From CAYVUI01 sp964454745 (GTDB lineage Bacteria; Planctomycetota; Phycisphaerae; Sedimentisphaerales; Anaerohalosphaeraceae): DNA of 5,426 nucleotides. The notes below the pieces were generated by a model. That model searched no databases and was not told where the DNA came from. It saw only the letters and a list, made by a program, of their open reading frames with translations. The stretch is from NCBI GenBank assembly GCA_964454745.1, contig CAYVUI010000178.1, positions 1-5,426 on the forward strand. Reading direction: 5' to 3'. This document shows positions 5,311-5,426 of this stretch, in pieces. The first letter of the stretch is position 1. Every line of letters begins with the position of its first letter. The position numbers and the translations under genes were made by a program.

Positions 5311-5426
5311 CTTTCGGAATTTCGGCACTACCTGGCGGCTCAAGAGTGCATGGAGATTTTAGCGTTATTGGTAGTTGTACTGTGTAATTTTTAAAGTTTT
5401 ATAAGTCATTTATACGACTAACTTTC

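Larger units (their letters stand above)
5082..5426. other. AT-rich non-coding region with dense short repeats
   Basis: No open frame here looks like a gene: the frames on both strands run through the repeats and give low-complexity products. Positions 5082-5127 show nothing clear beyond a 5-base TTGCA/TGCAA pairing. From 5128 to 5310 almost every stretch takes part in a direct or inverted repeat (listed separately). From 5311 to 5426 I see no gene; weak promoter-like pieces TTGTAC (5375-5380) and TTTATA (5398-5403), 17 bases apart, could serve a gene starting beyond the window. Confidence 0.7.

Noticed and set aside
5143..5343. Minus-strand open frame of 66 codons across the repeat region
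   Set aside because: It runs through the repeat array and hairpins, its composition is set by AT-rich repeats, and it has no ribosome site or recognisable motif.
5375..5403. Promoter TTGTAC - 17 bp - TTTATA near the window end
   Set aside because: Both boxes are poor matches in AT-rich sequence and no start codon is visible downstream inside the window; kept only as a remark.

Overview
This 5.4 kb window is bacterial, with every supported gene on the + strand. Its first 4.6 kb reads as one compact envelope-biogenesis operon. In order it holds the 3' part of a PAP2-type lipid phosphatase gene (3-692, continuing upstream of the window), an MsbA-like ABC exporter with a PDZ-like domain between its first two membrane helices (721-2862), a class I SAM-dependent methyltransferase (2896-3600), and a DPM1/GtrB/ArnC-type polyprenyl-phosphate glycosyltransferase (3597-4589). 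Gaps between them are 28 bp, 33 bp and a 4-bp ATGA overlap. A hairpin with a T-run (4572-4605) overlaps the glycosyltransferase stop and probably ends the unit. A small membrane-anchored protein of unknown function (4686-5081) follows, probably as its own transcript.

The four operon products fit one kind of job. The GT2 enzyme would load a sugar onto a polyprenyl phosphate at the cytoplasmic face. The ABC exporter would flip or export a lipid or glycolipid. The PAP2 enzyme would dephosphorylate a lipid (pyro)phosphate, for example to recycle the carrier or trim a head group. The methyltransferase could modify the glycan or lipid. That chain is inference from families and gene order; no substrate can be read from the sequence.

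The last 345 bp (5082-5426) have no convincing gene and are visibly more AT-rich than the genes. They are crowded with short inverted and direct repeats: an array of about six 13-bp units of the type TTTCATACAARTG (5128-5226), a perfect 13-bp inverted repeat, a 10-bp palindrome, and a terminator-like hairpin with a T6 tail (5286-5310). This is the least explained part of the window.

Organism: a Gram-negative-type bacterium is suggested by the MsbA-like exporter with a probable periplasmic PDZ insert. Moderate GC content, mixed Shine-Dalgarno strength and the style of the proteins are compatible with the Planctomycetota/PVC group, but this is a weak guess. Beyond the repeat array, the most unusual point is the PDZ-in-exporter architecture; no defence system, CRISPR array, transposase, tRNA or rRNA was recognised.
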